This document shows positions 16,584 to 24,804 of a stretch of 64,000 nucleotides of DNA, piece by piece; position 1 is the first letter of the stretch, and the number at the start of each line of letters is the position of its first letter. A program made the translations under genes and the position numbers. The DNA is taken from positions 124,001-188,000 of the forward strand of contig JADKAN010000003.1 of the NCBI GenBank assembly GCA_016719225.1. Direction: 5' to 3'. The stretch comes from Flavobacteriales bacterium. Its GTDB lineage: Bacteria; Bacteroidota; Bacteroidia; Flavobacteriales_F; PHOS-HE28. Under the pieces are notes generated by a model. It did no database searches, was not told where the DNA came from, and worked only from the letters and a program-made list of their open reading frames with translations.

Positions 16584-19334
16584 ATGAGCGACGAATTGGA
16601 CGATAGCCTGAACGCGGAGGAGAGGGAGGAGAGCGCCGCCAATGAAAGCACCACGCCCGAAGGTGTTCCCGGCGCGGGCCAGGCCGGCACCTTCAGCGTG
16701 AGCGGCATGTACCGTGAATGGTTCCTGGATTATGCGAGCTATGTGATCCTGGAGCGTGCGGTGCCCGCATTGTACGATGGCCTGAAGCCCGTGCAGCGCC
16801 GGATCCTGCACAGCATGAAGGACCTCGATGACGGCCGCTACAACAAGGTGGCGAACATCATCGGGCACACGATGAAGTACCATCCGCACGGCGACGCCAG
16901 CATCGGCGATGCGCTGGTGCAGTTGGGCCAGAAGGACCTGCTGATCGACATGCAGGGGAACTGGGGTAACACACTTACCGGCGACAGCGCTGCGGCTCCC
17001 CGTTACATCGAGGCGCGCCTCAGCAAGTTCGCGAGCGACGTGGTCTTCAATCCGAAGACCACGGAATGGCAGAGCAGCTACGACGGACGCAACAAGGAAC
17101 CGGTCTTTCTGCCTGTGAAATTCCCGCTGCTGCTGGCACAAGGCGGCGAGGGCATCGCGGTGGGCCTCAGTTGCAAGGTGCTTCCGCACAACTTCAATGA
17201 ATTGATCGACGCCAGCATCGCCGTGCTGCGCGGAAAGAACCCGAAGCTCGTGCCGGACTTCCCCACGGGCGGCCTGGCCGATGCCGACAACTACGATGAA
17301 GGCCGCCGCGGCGGGCGCATCCGCTGCAGGGCGCGCATCCGCAAGGAGGATGCGAAGACGCTGATCATCACCGAGATCCCCTTCGGTACCACCACGGCGA
17401 GCCTGATCGAGAGCATCATCAAGGCCAATGAGAAGGGCAAGATCAAGATCCGGCACATCGAGGACAACACCGCGGCCACAGCGGAGATCCAGATACACCT
17501 CGCCACAGGGGTCTCGCCGGACAACACCATCGACGCGCTCTTCGCCTTCACCGATTGCGAGCTGAGCATCGCGCCGAACGCCTGCGTGATCGAAAGCGAC
17601 AAGCCACGCTTCCTCGGGGTGAACGAGCTGTTGAGGACCAGCACCGAGAACACGTTGCGGTTGCTGGAGCTGGAGTTGCAGATCAAGAAGGCCGAACTGC
17701 AGGAGCAATGGCACTTCGCCTCGCTGGAGCGCATCTTCATCGAGAAGAAAGTGTACCGCAAGATCGAGGAGGCCGAGACCTGGGAGCAGGTGGTCAGCTT
17801 CATCGACAAGGGCTTGAAGCCCTACGTGAAGGACCTGCGCCGCGCCGTGACCGAGGAGGACATCCTGCGCCTCACCGAGATCCGCATCAAGCGGATCAGC
17901 AAGTTCGACAGCTTCAAGGCCGACGAGCACATCAAGGGATTGGAAGAGCAGCTCGCCAGCACACAGGCCAAACTGGATGCGTTGGTGGAATATGCCATCG
18001 ACTATTTCAAGGAACTGAAGCGCAAGTATGGCGCGGGCCGCGAGCGGAAGACCGAGCTGCGCACCTTCGACACCATCGTGGCCACAGCGGTGGCCGTCGC
18101 CAACCGCAAACTCTATGTGGACCGGGCGGAAGGCTTCATGGGCTGGGGTCTCCGCGGTTTCGAGCTGGTGGATGAATGCTCGGAGATCGATGACATCATC
18201 GTGTTCCGCGACAACGGTACCATGCAGGTCACCAAGGTGGCGGACAAGAAATTCATCGGCAAGGGCGTGCTGCACGTTGCCGTATGGAAGAAGAACGATG
18301 AGCGTACCATCTACCACCTGATCTATCAGGACGGTGCTCAAGGGGCGAGCTACATGAAGCGCTTCGCCGTCACCTCCATCACGCGGGACAAGGACTACGA
18401 TCTCACCAACGGCACCAAGGGGAGCAAGGTGCTCTACTTCACCGTCAACCCGGACGGTGCCTCGGAGACCGTGCGCATCAACCTGCGGCCGCGGCCGAAC
18501 CTGCGCAAGACGCAGTTCGACGTGGACTTCGGCGACCTGATGGTGAAAGGGCGTGGCAGCAAGGGCAATATGCTCACGCGCTACATGGTGCACAAGGTGA
18601 CGCAGAAGGAGCGGGGCGGAAGCACGCTCGGCGCGATCCCGATCTGGTTCGACGAGACCGTTCGCCGCCTGAACGAGGCCGGGCACGGGCGCTACCTCGG
18701 GCGCTTCAGCGGGGACGACAAGATCCTTGCGATACTCAGCACCGGGCATTACCAGCTCTTCCCGTTCGCACTGGGCACACACTTCCCGGACGAGGCGGTC
18801 ACCATCGTGAAATGGGATCCTGAGGCACCGATCACCGCGGTGTATTGGGAAGGGGAGAAGCAGCAGTACAACGTCAAACGGTTCCTCGTGGAATCCGCAC
18901 GGGACCCTGTGAATTTCATTACTGAACACCCGGACAGCAAGCTCGCCCTGCACACGCTCGTGGAGGGAACGGGCCTGCACATCGCCTTTGACAAGCGCAG
19001 CAACGACCGGCCGGAGGAGGAGGTCGACCTGTCGGAGTTCATCGCTGTGAAAGGCGTGAAAGCGCTCGGCAACCGGCTCACACCGTACAAGGTGAAGGAG
19101 CTGAAGCTGACCGGTGAGGTATTCACCGTGATGACGCCGGAGCTGGAGGAGAAGCAACGGATGCTGATCACAGAGGACGAGATCGGCCACTTGGAACCAC
19201 CCGAGGAGGAGGGCTTGGAACGCTCGCCGATGGAGGAGTTCCGCAAGAGCCACAAGGCGCCCAAGGAGGAGGATCCCGATCAGCCCATCATCGGGCACAA
19301 GCCCGGGAAGCAGATGGACCTGGGGCTGGATTGA
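16584..19334 (+). CDS. parC: DNA topoisomerase IV subunit A (ParC, GyrA family)
   Basis: 916 residues. The N terminus has an acidic leader of about 38 residues, then the winged-helix core with YREWFLDYASYVILERAVP, GLKPVQRRILHSM and HPHGDASIGDAL. The catalytic tyrosine is Tyr141 in AAPRYIEARL. A coiled-coil tower and exit gate follow (GLEEQLASTQAKLDALVEYAIDYF), then a C-terminal beta-propeller-like domain with several GxG-type blades, and an acidic tail rich in Glu and Lys. It cleaves and religates DNA together with ParE. The long acidic ends are typical of Bacteroidota ParC rather than GyrA. A large antisense open frame over this gene is a codon-bias shadow. Confidence 0.95.
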   Translation: MSDELDDSLNAEEREESAANESTTPEGVPGAGQAGTFSVSGMYREWFLDYASYVILERAVPALYDGLKPVQRRILHSMKDLDDGRYNKVANIIGHTMKYHPHGDASIGDALVQLGQKDLLIDMQGNWGNTLTGDSAAAPRYIEARLSKFASDVVFNPKTTEWQSSYDGRNKEPVFLPVKFPLLLAQGGEGIAVGLSCKVLPHNFNELIDASIAVLRGKNPKLVPDFPTGGLADADNYDEGRRGGRIRCRARIRKEDAKTLIITEIPFGTTTASLIESIIKANEKGKIKIRHIEDNTAATAEIQIHLATGVSPDNTIDALFAFTDCELSIAPNACVIESDKPRFLGVNELLRTSTENTLRLLELELQIKKAELQEQWHFASLERIFIEKKVYRKIEEAETWEQVVSFIDKGLKPYVKDLRRAVTEEDILRLTEIRIKRISKFDSFKADEHIKGLEEQLASTQAKLDALVEYAIDYFKELKRKYGAGRERKTELRTFDTIVATAVAVANRKLYVDRAEGFMGWGLRGFELVDECSEIDDIIVFRDNGTMQVTKVADKKFIGKGVLHVAVWKKNDERTIYHLIYQDGAQGASYMKRFAVTSITRDKDYDLTNGTKGSKVLYFTVNPDGASETVRINLRPRPNLRKTQFDVDFGDLMVKGRGSKGNMLTRYMVHKVTQKERGGSTLGAIPIWFDETVRRLNEAGHGRYLGRFSGDDKILAILSTGHYQLFPFALGTHFPDEAVTIVKWDPEAPITAVYWEGEKQQYNVKRFLVESARDPVNFITEHPDSKLALHTLVEGTGLHIAFDKRSNDRPEEEVDLSEFIAVKGVKALGNRLTPYKVKELKLTGEVFTVMTPELEEKQRMLITEDEIGHLEPPEEEGLERSPMEEFRKSHKAPKEEDPDQPIIGHKPGKQMDLGLD

Positions 19335-19343
19335 AATTGTTCA

Positions 19344-20132
19344 ATGGTAAGGCAATTGCTCGCTTGGACCATGGCGATTGTGACTGCACAAGCAGCTGCG
19401 CAGTCGGTAGCGGTCGATACCATTTCGGCGATGCAGCCTTGGTCGCCTTATAAGCAGTTCACCTTCCCGCATGTCATCGTGCATGGTCAACCCGGATTGT
19501 CCGCGAGGATAGATCGGGACCTCTGCGTTGACTTCTTGGATGTCGATCCGGATACTGCGAAGGGCAGCATCTTCCAAATGGTGTGGGGTGATCCGGAGGG
19601 TCAGGTGCCTCAACGGCTCAATTCCCTTACATGGTCTTATAACGAGCCGCTTCCGGAGGTGCTGTCCGTTCTGTTCTCCGGCGAAGGATGCGGGGCCTAC
19701 TGTGAAGAATTCACGATCCACTACAACTACGACCTACGGGATGGTCATCGTCTGTCCTTCGACTCGTTGTTCACGAAAAACGGAGCAATTGCCGTCGACG
19801 ATACGCTGCGCCGGTCCTGGCGCAGGGATGTCGAGGCACGGATCGAGTTGGTCCAGGACTCCAGCGAAGTCACCGGACTATCTGCCGACAACAGGGAAAG
19901 GTGGCAGGAGGAGTCCGATATGTATCGCGAGTGCTTGCTGGAGAGAAAGGAACAACGACCCTACGTTCAGGACTTTGAACCGCTGACGAAGGAGTTGCGC
20001 GTGCATATCGCAAGATGCAGCGCTCACTACAATAGGGCTCTGGATGACCTCAATGAGGTGTCCACAGATGTACCTTATGAATGGCTGGCCCCTTTCTTTC
20101 GACCGGGCTACGCGGCGCTGTTCATGAACTGA
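19344..20132 (+). CDS. Secreted protein of unknown function (possible DUF3298-like fold)
   Basis: 262 residues with a signal peptide (LLAWTMAIVTAQAAAQ). It starts 9 nt after the parC stop and is probably in the same transcript. The middle has EGCGAYCEEFTIHYNYDLRDGHRLSFDSLFT, a pattern reminiscent of DUF3298/RsiV-type domains, in which a beta-sheet is followed by a 'LSFDSLF' turn. That similarity is weak and by eye only. Three of the cysteines (CGAYC and a later one) might form a disulphide outside the cytoplasm. No function is assigned. Confidence 0.65.
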   Translation: MVRQLLAWTMAIVTAQAAAQSVAVDTISAMQPWSPYKQFTFPHVIVHGQPGLSARIDRDLCVDFLDVDPDTAKGSIFQMVWGDPEGQVPQRLNSLTWSYNEPLPEVLSVLFSGEGCGAYCEEFTIHYNYDLRDGHRLSFDSLFTKNGAIAVDDTLRRSWRRDVEARIELVQDSSEVTGLSADNRERWQEESDMYRECLLERKEQRPYVQDFEPLTKELRVHIARCSAHYNRALDDLNEVSTDVPYEWLAPFFRPGYAALFMN

Positions 20133-20190
20133 ATCAGCTTGATCTCCGGCTTATGTTCTGGGCGCGTCCACACAAGAGGCTGCGATCAGC

Positions 20191-20979
20191 TTACGCGCAC
20201 AGCACGGGGATACCGTACTTGTTCACGAGGATCTCCTGTTTTTCGTCGTCGGCGATCTTCTTGTGCTCGCCGCTGGATCTGGCCATGATGGCGATGCAAC
20301 CGGCGCCGATGGTGTGCGCATGGTAGATGGTCCGCTCCGCGTAGCCTTCGTAGAATTTGGCCACGGGTTCGTTCACTTCACGGTGCTTCACGCCTTCCTT
20401 GTCCAAGTGCTGCAGCATTTGCTGCTTATTCTTCAACAGTGTATTGCTTGAATGCTCTCCTTCCTTCAGGATCTGGTAAACGTCCACCTCACTGCCATAG
20501 GCTTTGGCCAGCAAGCATACTGCTTCCAACAAAGGTCTGATGTTGTCGTGGGGTGCAACAGGCATCACGATCCGCCCGGTGAATGGAGCACGAGCGGTGA
20601 AGGATTGCATCACCAGGGTCGGTACGGCGGAATCGCGCACCATTTTGAGCATGTCGGATCCGAACATGGTCTGCCGTAAACCTTGTACGCCATGCGTACC
20701 GGCTATCACAAGTTTGTATCCGTTCGCTGACTCCGAGGCGATCTGTTTCAGGGTGGCACCTTCGCGTTGCAGCTTTTCCACCTTGATGTTCTGTTTTTCC
20801 AGATCCTCCAAGTTGGCGCCGTGCTCGCTCATTTGCACGTTTCCTCCTTTCGCGACCTCCTCCTTTGTAAGCACGTGGAATAACGTGATCGACGCCTTGG
20901 TGCGCGAGGCCAAGTGTCCTGCATGGGTCAAAGCAATGTCAGCGGCAAGGGTAAGGTCCGTTGGGCAAAGAATTTTCAT
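20191..20979 (-). CDS. Universal stress protein, tandem UspA-like domains
   Basis: 262 residues, starting MKILCPTDLT at the ATG at 20979. The first Usp domain (1-130) ends with VIAGTHGVQGLRQTMFGSDMLKMVRDSAVPTLVM, which includes the G-x2-G-x(9)-G-type nucleotide-binding segment in partly degenerate form. The second domain (about 135-262) keeps the alpha/beta layout (GRIVMPVAPHDNIRPLLEAVCLLAK) but has a less conserved ATP loop. It is expected to be a cytoplasmic stress-survival protein. It stands alone, divergent from the choice-of-anchor protein gene. Confidence 0.85.
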   Translation of the reverse strand: MKILCPTDLTLAADIALTHAGHLASRTKASITLFHVLTKEEVAKGGNVQMSEHGANLEDLEKQNIKVEKLQREGATLKQIASESANGYKLVIAGTHGVQGLRQTMFGSDMLKMVRDSAVPTLVMQSFTARAPFTGRIVMPVAPHDNIRPLLEAVCLLAKAYGSEVDVYQILKEGEHSSNTLLKNKQQMLQHLDKEGVKHREVNEPVAKFYEGYAERTIYHAHTIGAGCIAIMARSSGEHKKIADDEKQEILVNKYGIPVLCA

Positions 20980-21053
20980 TGGTTTTCGGAGCGTTTTTGC
21001 GGGCTGGTGCTGGTTGGGTTCTTGGGATCACAATCTCGGCCAAGGTAAGGAAC

Positions 21054-21083
21054 TTGACAATGCATATTTCGGCGTAAGCTTGC
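21054..21083 (+). promoter_or_regulatory. Putative promoter TTG-N18-TAAGCTTGC, near-leaderless
   Basis: TTG (21054-21056) and TAAGCTTGC (21075-21083) have the spacing expected for a Bacteroidota -33/-7 promoter. Only 3 nt separate the -7 box from the ATG at 21087, so the transcript may have almost no leader. Confidence 0.45.
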
Positions 21084-21086
21084 ATT

Positions 21087-22676
21087 ATGAAGTCTTTATA
21101 CTCCTTTTTGATCGCTGTTGCGTTCGCGGGAACCGCTGTTTCGCAGGTCAACATCACGCAGCTCGGCCATTTGGATTACCAAGCCTTGAGGAACAGTGAC
21201 TTGGCGAACATCTGGGGTTATGTGGATGAAGAGGGGAACGAATATGCCTTGGTCGGCGTGAACGGGAACGGAGCACCGAACAGCGGCGGGCTTTCGGTGG
21301 TGGATGTGAGTGACCCGGCCAATCCGGTGGAAGTATTCTTTGCTTCCGGGCCTGCCAGCATCTGGCGCGAGATCAAGGTGTGGGGCGATCACGCCTACGT
21401 CACCACGGAGGCGAACGCGGGTCTCCAGATCGTGGACCTTTCGCCGTTGCCACAAAGCCACGACCTTCCCGTAACGCTGTTCCAAGGGAACGGATGGACC
21501 ACGGCGCATTCACTGTTCATCGACGAAAACGGTAGGCTCTATCTGCACGGTGCTAACCGTGGCAATGGAGGAGTGATCATGTACGACCTTACCCAAGATC
21601 CGGAGGCACCTGTGGAGGTCGGCACGGTGGACGTCCTTTATTGCCATGACAGCTATGCCCGAGGCGATACGTTATATGCTGCGCATATATACAATGGCCT
21701 GCTCTCCATAACGAACGTGAGCAACCCCGCAGCCCCCCTACTATTGGGCAGCGTTACCACGCCTTCGGCTTTCACCCACAATGTTTGGTTGGACGATAGT
21801 GGGCAGTATGCTTTCACAACGGATGAAGTGGGTAATGCCTATGTGGGGGCCTATGATATCAGTGACCTGAGCGACATCAAGGAAGTGGACCGGTTGCAGA
21901 GTGACGCCGGCCACAATGTGATCCCGCACAATACCTATTGGCTCGACCACTTCTTGGTGACGAGCTATTACACCTATGGCGTGGTGATCTACGATGCTAC
22001 GCGGCCTTGGAACCTCGTTGAGACCGGCCACTACGACACTTCCCCGTTCAATTCCGGCGGATTTCATGGCGCTTGGGGCGTATATGCATTCCTTCCAAGC
22101 GGTAATCTGCTGATCAGTGACATTGAGAACGGACTCTTCATCCTGTCGCCCACCTACGTGCATGCTGCCTGGTTAGAAGGCTTGGTCACTGACCTTGGAA
22201 CAGGATTGCCCATCAATCAAGCCAGCGTTACCCTCGGTACGCCGGATGCAACGGACGGAACGGGTTTCGATGGCAAGTATGCGTTGGGCACGGTGAACGG
22301 GGGCACTTATACAGTAACGGCCTCCGCTCCCGGTTACCCTGATCGCACCTACACCGGTGTGCAGCTCGTGAATGGTGAGCCGACCATACTGGACATCCAA
22401 CTCGGTCTCGGTGCTGGAGTCGCTGCCAACAGCATGGCTGCAGAGGTATCCCTGTCGGTTTCCCCTAACCCGGTCAATGGCCTGTTCACCATTGGTAATA
22501 TGGGTGGAGCAGGGGTATTAAGGGTGTTGGACCTGCAAGGCCGCACGGTCTTAGGACCCGTCAACGTTGAACGGGCCCTGCCACTTGATGCACGTGGGTT
22601 GCCCGCTGGCAGTTACATGGTGCTCATGGTACGTGAGGACGGTGCGCTGCGTACTGCTCGCTTTGTAAAGCAATAG
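21087..22676 (+). CDS. Choice-of-anchor B family protein with LVIVD repeats, carboxypeptidase-regulatory-like domain and T9SS type A sorting domain
   Basis: 529 residues. After the signal peptide comes a beta-propeller of LVIVD-type repeats (VDVSDPANPVEV, LQIVDLSPLP, LSITNVSNPAAP, AYDISDLSDIKEV) covering about residues 20-360, as in choice-of-anchor B proteins. A carboxypeptidase-regulatory-like beta-sandwich follows (about 365-440, VTDLGTGLPINQASVTLG). The last 80 residues are a T9SS type A domain (SLSVSPNPVNGLF ... RTARFVKQ). It is predicted to be exported and surface-displayed or secreted. The stop codon lies 2 nt from the stop of the convergent TPR gene. Confidence 0.9.
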   Translation: MKSLYSFLIAVAFAGTAVSQVNITQLGHLDYQALRNSDLANIWGYVDEEGNEYALVGVNGNGAPNSGGLSVVDVSDPANPVEVFFASGPASIWREIKVWGDHAYVTTEANAGLQIVDLSPLPQSHDLPVTLFQGNGWTTAHSLFIDENGRLYLHGANRGNGGVIMYDLTQDPEAPVEVGTVDVLYCHDSYARGDTLYAAHIYNGLLSITNVSNPAAPLLLGSVTTPSAFTHNVWLDDSGQYAFTTDEVGNAYVGAYDISDLSDIKEVDRLQSDAGHNVIPHNTYWLDHFLVTSYYTYGVVIYDATRPWNLVETGHYDTSPFNSGGFHGAWGVYAFLPSGNLLISDIENGLFILSPTYVHAAWLEGLVTDLGTGLPINQASVTLGTPDATDGTGFDGKYALGTVNGGTYTVTASAPGYPDRTYTGVQLVNGEPTILDIQLGLGAGVAANSMAAEVSLSVSPNPVNGLFTIGNMGGAGVLRVLDLQGRTVLGPVNVERALPLDARGLPAGSYMVLMVREDGALRTARFVKQ

Positions 22677-22678
22677 CC

Positions 22679-23608
22679 TCAGCGGGCACCTCCGCAGTTC
22701 TGCTTGATCAGCTCGTCGACACCAGGGGCTGAACCCAAAGCCTTTGCGAGGGTCAGGTCATCACAGCCTTTCGCCCGGTCACCTTTGCGTATGCGGAGTT
22801 CGGCCCTTGTGCGTAAGGCGTATGGGTTGTTGCCGCTGGACTTCAGGCTACGTTCCACGGTTTTCAGGGCATCCGCATCGCGGCCGGTCTTCATCAGTGC
22901 ATAGGCCTTGTTGCTCAATACCACGGGTTCGTCCTTGTCCTGTCCCAAGGCGGTTTCTAAAACGGCCAATGCATCGTCGTAACGGCCCATCTGGTTCAGT
23001 TCGTAGCCGCGATTGCTCCAGTTGCCTAAGTCGTCCGGCTCTAAACTGCACAACGATTCCAGTACGGCCAAGCTCTCGGCATATTGACCGTTGAGGTCGT
23101 AAAGACGTGCAAGGACCTTCATGGCGGGCAGGTCGTCCGTGCGGTCACCGAGACCCTCTTTCAGATCGGCCAATGCTTCCTTGTTATCGCGGAGGGTGGC
23201 CCTGCTCTGGCCTCGCAGGACAAGCATTTGCGAGCGCACCGCCGGTTTGGGATCAGTGGCCAATGCGCGCCCGGCGTATTTCACCACACCTTCATTGTCA
23301 TCGGCCCGGAACGCATACACGGCGCGCAGTTCGTTGGCCGGGGCGTACATGCTGTCAACTGCCAATGCACTTGTAAGATCTTTCAGGGCCTTTTCATATT
23401 TTCCGGTTTCATACCAGCCACGGGCACGAGCGCTCCAAGTGGCGGGTGTGGCGGCGGAATCCACTGCTGCCACATACTTGGCCATGGCTTTTGACTTTTC
23501 GCCGGCTATCAGTAGGGCATCGCCTTGGGCGATCATGCTTTGTGCCTGTGAAAAGTGGCCGGAAAGCAGGCAGATGAAGAGTAGCGCATGTTGCGGTGCC
23601 GTTTTCAT
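22679..23608 (-). CDS. Exported tetratricopeptide (TPR) repeat protein
   Basis: 309 residues with a signal peptide (HALLFICLLSGHFSQAQ). Most of the protein is helical TPR repeats, for example ATWSARARGWYETGKYEKAL, YAPANELRAVYAF and GNWSNRGYELNQMGRYDDAL. About seven units are visible, some degenerate. A C-terminal cysteine pair occurs at GCDDL and NCGGA. It is probably a periplasmic scaffold for protein-protein contacts; the partner is unknown. It is convergent with the choice-of-anchor gene and is followed on the opposite side by tsaD in the same orientation. Confidence 0.85.
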   Translation of the reverse strand: MKTAPQHALLFICLLSGHFSQAQSMIAQGDALLIAGEKSKAMAKYVAAVDSAATPATWSARARGWYETGKYEKALKDLTSALAVDSMYAPANELRAVYAFRADDNEGVVKYAGRALATDPKPAVRSQMLVLRGQSRATLRDNKEALADLKEGLGDRTDDLPAMKVLARLYDLNGQYAESLAVLESLCSLEPDDLGNWSNRGYELNQMGRYDDALAVLETALGQDKDEPVVLSNKAYALMKTGRDADALKTVERSLKSSGNNPYALRTRAELRIRKGDRAKGCDDLTLAKALGSAPGVDELIKQNCGGAR

Positions 23609-23611
23609 ACT

Positions 23612-23645
23612 GCGAAGCTAAGTGGTGCCCCGGTTGATGCGCCAA
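23612..23645 (-). promoter_or_regulatory. Putative promoter TTG-N22-TAGCTTCGC, near-leaderless
   Basis: On the minus strand TTG (23643-23645) precedes TAGCTTCGC (23612-23620) by 22 nt, and the ATG at 23608 follows after only 3 nt. Spacing fits the -33/-7 rule. Confidence 0.45.
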
Positions 23646-23658
23646 CGGGCTTTCCGGT

Positions 23659-24669
23659 TCAGTAAAGGCGCGGCACGGGGACCGTGTCCAACGTGGCCAA
23701 GTGGCCGGCTTCCAACAGGAATTGGCCCGCCGTTGCGATCATTGCCGCATTATCCGTACAGTATTCCCTTTTCGGAACGAAGAGTATGGCTCCTTCGCGT
23801 TGCGCCAGTTCCCCAAGTCTTGCAGCAAGTGCAGCATTCGCTGCCACGCCGCCGGCAATACCCACTTGGGTAATGTCATGGTCGCGGATCGCACGCCGCA
23901 CTTTGGCGAGGAGGTGGTCGATGATGGCATTCTGCAAAGAAGCGCAGAGATCCGCGCGTTGTGCTTCCACAAAGCCCGGCTGGGCTTGTTCGCCGCGCTG
24001 CACCAAGGCCATAAAAGCTGTTTTGATACCGCTGAAGCTGAAGTCCAGTCCGGTGATGGAGGGCACTGGCAGTTTGAACCGGTGTGGATCACCTTCCCGG
24101 GCATGGCGCTCTACGAGTGGACCACCAGGATAGGGGAGCCCTAACACTTTTGCCCCTTTATCGAAGGCTTCTCCGGCCGCGTCATCCAATGTGGATCCGA
24201 TCACTTCCATTTCCAGCGGAGACCGGACCAAAACCAATTGGGTGTGTCCTCCGCTCACGGTCAGGTTCAGGAAGGGGAAGGATGGCACGTGGTGATCTTC
24301 ACCGTCCCGGATGAAATGCGCCATCACGTGGGCTTGGACATGGTCCACGGCCAGCAGCGGAATGTTGAGCGCTTGGGCCATGGAACGCGCGAAGCACGCC
24401 CCGACCAACAAGGCTCCGATCAAGCCAGGCCCACGAGTGAAGGCGATCGCGGAAAGATCCGTGGCGGATACACCTGCCTGTTCCAGGGCCTGCTGCACCA
24501 CCGGTACGATGTGTTCCTGATGAGCGCGGCTGGCGAGCTCCGGCACCACGCCACCCCATTGGGCATGTACCTCTTGGGAAGCCACCACATTACTGCCAAG
24601 CACCCCGTCGATCAGCACGGCGGCGGCCGTCTCGTCGCAGGAACTTTCTATACCAAGGATCGCGTTCAA
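23659..24669 (-). CDS. tsaD: tRNA N6-adenosine threonylcarbamoyltransferase (TsaD/Gcp/Kae1)
   Basis: 336 residues. The start is a TTG at 24669, chosen because the family N-terminus (ILGIESSCDETAAAVL) begins three codons later; no ATG or GTG is available nearby in frame. Metal ligands are in VDHVQAHVMAHF, and the ASKHA-fold signatures include SGGHTQLVLV and AGGVAANAALAARL. The enzyme transfers the threonylcarbamoyl group to A37 of ANN-decoding tRNAs, with TsaB and TsaE as partners (not in this window). The gene is divergent from tamB, and the tamB reading frame stays open across it by chance. Identification is secure. Confidence 0.96.
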   Translation of the reverse strand: MNAILGIESSCDETAAAVLIDGVLGSNVVASQEVHAQWGGVVPELASRAHQEHIVPVVQQALEQAGVSATDLSAIAFTRGPGLIGALLVGACFARSMAQALNIPLLAVDHVQAHVMAHFIRDGEDHHVPSFPFLNLTVSGGHTQLVLVRSPLEMEVIGSTLDDAAGEAFDKGAKVLGLPYPGGPLVERHAREGDPHRFKLPVPSITGLDFSFSGIKTAFMALVQRGEQAQPGFVEAQRADLCASLQNAIIDHLLAKVRRAIRDHDITQVGIAGGVAANAALAARLGELAQREGAILFVPKREYCTDNAAMIATAGQFLLEAGHLATLDTVPVPRLY

Positions 24670-24804
24670 AGGGAAAAGGGTGCTAACCGGGTAAATTTGG
24701 CCGTTCGGGCCCGAAGGTTGCAGGTAGGATCCCTCAGGCGCCGAATAAAACGATTGACCGGAAGGGAGCGGGAACTGGTCCGGAAAGGCGGTCCTAAATT
24801 AAAC

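Noticed and set aside
16377..19298. 973-codon open frame antisense to parC (similar long frames lie opposite cphA at 51704-53533 and parE at 13294-14409)
   Set aside because: The sense strand encodes clear ParC/CphA/ParE domains. The antisense translations are His/Val/Leu/Arg-biased without domains, signal peptides or promoters, as expected from GC-rich third-position bias.
24238..24804. Upstream extension of the tamB frame over tsaD
   Set aside because: It is antisense to well-conserved tsaD and lacks protein-like composition; the ATG at 24805 directly precedes the membrane anchor.
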